Positions 62,399 through 64,000 of a DNA stretch of 64,000 bases are shown piece by piece. Each line of letters starts with the position of its first letter. The stretch's first letter is position 1. Position numbers and translations under genes: made by a program. The notes under the pieces are model-generated. The model did not search any database and was not told the DNA's origin. It saw only the letters and a list, made by a program, of their open reading frames with translations. Source of the DNA: Candidatus Thioglobus sp. MED-G25 (GTDB taxonomy: Bacteria > Pseudomonadota > Gammaproteobacteria > Arenicellales > UBA868); contig NTKC01000002.1 of assembly GCA_002456995.1 (NCBI GenBank), positions 47,261 to 111,260 of the forward strand, read 5' to 3'.

Positions 62399-64000
62399 CT
62401 AATCTATTCCCAAAAGTTTTTTTCTTTCAGACGCCCACGTTTGAATTAAATTATCTACTGCCAAACACATGAAGGATACAAATATACCTAATGTCAAACC
62501 GATACCCGCACCACCTTTTTTTGATAATGCGCCCATGATTATTTGACCTAGATCTATTGTTCCAATTAATGCACCAAGTATAACCATGAATAATGCGAAT
62601 ATAACGGTTTGATTTATTCCTAGCATTATGTGGGGGAACGCGAGAGGTAGCTCGATATTAGTCCATCTCTGCAATCGTGATACTCCCGACATCGTTCCTG
62701 CTTCATGCAATGATAATGGAACACTATTAAGACCTTCTACAGTATATCTAGTAGCTGGAATCACCGCATAAACAATGGCGGCTATCATGACGGATGTGTC
62801 TGTGATTCCAAAAAGTAGGATTACGGGAATCAGATAAATAAAAGATGGGAATGTTTGAAAGAAATCACAAATTGAAAGTATAGTTTTGCTAGCAAAACTA
62901 TTTTGGGCGCAAATAGATCCAACGACTATTCCTAAAAAAGCAGATATTAAAACAGCAAACGTTGCCATGTAAGCAGTAATTAATGCTCTGTCCCAATATT
63001 CGGAAAGTGCTATAAATAAGATTAGGCTTCCAACTATTACAGCTGATCGTATACCTCCAACTATATAACCAGCACCCATTACAATAATAAACGTTGAAAT
63101 GACAGGCATGCCTAAATAGGCATTTTTCATTGGTACAAGGACTGAAGTTATTAACCAAATATTAAATGCATTTAAATAGACAAAGAAAGTTTCCCAAATC
63201 CAATCAATACCGGCGTCTATAAAAGGAGAAATAGTAAATCCTTTGTTAAAAGGCACATAGTACAAGTAGTTAATACTGTCTTTGAAGTATAGAGCTCCTA
63301 AGTAAGATAAAATAATTCCCAAAATCGTTAAAAGAATAAACAGTATGTAGGATTTATATTTTTGTTTAAAATTTAAATTAGCAAAATAATCTTTTTGTTT
63401 GTTGGCCCACGCTAAAGAGTATTTATCGAGAATTACTGCTATTAAAACTACGCAGAGTCCAATTTCTGAAGCCTTCCCAATTTCCAATGAATTTAGAGCA
63501 ACTTTTAAATTAAATCCTAAGCCTTTAGCGCCAATGAAGGCTGCAATGGTAGTCATTGCAAGACACTGCATGATGACTTGATTAACACCTATTAAAATAT
63601 CTCTTCTTGCTGTTGGAATTAGAACTCTAAATAATAATTGAGTTTTATTACATCCACTCATTAAGCCTGAGTCAACAATTTCTGGAGATATCTTTCTTAA
63701 TCCAAGAATGGTTAACCTGATCATGGGAGGAGTTGCAAAGATAATCGTTGCGATAGCTCCCGCATGATCCCCGACACCAAAAAGAACCATGACCGGAACT
63801 AGGTATGAAAAATGAGGCAAAGTTTGCATGCAATTCAATATTGGCTGAAGCGCTCCCTCGACAGTCTTGTTTAGATACCCCCATATTCCAAATCCCAATC
63901 CTAAAATGAAACAAACTGGTGCAGATATAAGAACAAAAGATAAGGTTTCCATAGAGGGCTCCCACTGCCCAAAAATAGAAAGATATGCAAATCCTATACC
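62399..64000 (-). CDS. Tandem ProW-like permease, 5' end beyond the window
   Basis: This inner-membrane protein has at least 533 residues. The frame is open to the right edge: the bases beyond the ATG at 63952 continue in frame as GIGFAYLSIFGQWEPS, the usual ProW lead-in to METLSFVLISAPVCFILGLG. Thus the gene begins outside the window. Two complete ProW-like permease units lie in one chain, each with an EAA-type loop (SPEIVDSGLMSGCNKTQLLF near residue 90, PLSLHEAGTMSGVSRLQRWT near 415). The coding DNA is visibly A+T-rich compared with the rest of the window. Confidence 0.88.
   Translation of the reverse strand, partial: GIGFAYLSIFGQWEPSMETLSFVLISAPVCFILGLGFGIWGYLNKTVEGALQPILNCMQTLPHFSYLVPVMVLFGVGDHAGAIATIIFATPPMIRLTILGLRKISPEIVDSGLMSGCNKTQLLFRVLIPTARRDILIGVNQVIMQCLAMTTIAAFIGAKGLGFNLKVALNSLEIGKASEIGLCVVLIAVILDKYSLAWANKQKDYFANLNFKQKYKSYILFILLTILGIILSYLGALYFKDSINYLYYVPFNKGFTISPFIDAGIDWIWETFFVYLNAFNIWLITSVLVPMKNAYLGMPVISTFIIVMGAGYIVGGIRSAVIVGSLILFIALSEYWDRALITAYMATFAVLISAFLGIVVGSICAQNSFASKTILSICDFFQTFPSFIYLIPVILLFGITDTSVMIAAIVYAVIPATRYTVEGLNSVPLSLHEAGTMSGVSRLQRWTNIELPLAFPHIMLGINQTVIFALFMVILGALIGTIDLGQIIMGALSKKGGAGIGLTLGIFVSFMCLAVDNLIQTWASERKKLLGID

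Overview
This window looks like a chromosomal segment of a marine-type gammaproteobacterium. The basis is inference from gene content. The coaBC-dut pair lies beside rpmB-rpmG, and infA, dapE, a UbiK-like BMFP protein, a Coq7-type hydroxylase and a LexA box of gammaproteobacterial consensus are all present. I saw no rRNA, intact tRNA, IS element, CRISPR array or replication origin.

Layout. Positions 1-1379 carry the end of a formate dehydrogenase alpha subunit and folD. Positions 1384-5810 carry an orphan, SOS-controlled dnaE2 and an MFS exporter. Positions 5948-13704 are ordinary metabolic genes (creatinase-like M24 protein, quinone oxidoreductase, trpD, Lrp-like domain protein, HAD phosphatase, aidB-like gene, SDR, GYD protein). 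Positions 13865-20560 are an accessory region of small, mixed-orientation genes, including at least eight very small ORFs, with RidA, DUF411, GFA, BMFP and a G+C-rich PhyH gene. It ends at a truncated tyrosine integrase and a decayed tRNA-Arg, so it is probably the scar of an integrated element. Positions 20695-26668 hold an adenylate cyclase/TPR protein, a GbcA-like Rieske oxygenase and a gamma-glutamyltransferase-family protein. Positions 26679-41973 are mostly housekeeping (lpd, dut, coaBC, rpmBG, desaturase, infA, dapE), a GST broken by an amber codon, an envelope operon (TerC, Sel1/SH3, TPR, L,D-transpeptidase) and a glutarate-degradation pair.

Positions 41984-48981 form a complete cobalamin-uptake locus: btuC-btuD, a btuB-like receptor behind a cobalamin riboswitch, a convergent btuF and, most unusually, a TonB-like protein with a very long coiled coil behind its own second cobalamin riboswitch on the opposite strand. 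Positions 49005-52942 hold coq7, a NodIJ-type ABC exporter, a HAD phosphatase and an unknown protein.

Positions 52970-64000 appear to serve methylated-amine or other one-carbon metabolism. They encode a FadR-type GntR regulator with a perfect operator in front of a GlnT/GmaS-GlxBCD (MgsABC-like) operon, an unrecognised 129-residue protein in that operon, formate-tetrahydrofolate ligase, and a ProV/ProW-type quaternary-amine transporter whose permease is a tandem fusion in A+T-rich DNA. Together with FolD and formate dehydrogenase at the left edge and the GbcA-like Rieske oxygenase, this suggests a cell that imports and demethylates methylated nitrogen compounds and passes the methyl carbon through tetrahydrofolate to formate and CO2. 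The N-methylglutamate dehydrogenase genes that would complete that route are not in the window, so the substrate is unproven.
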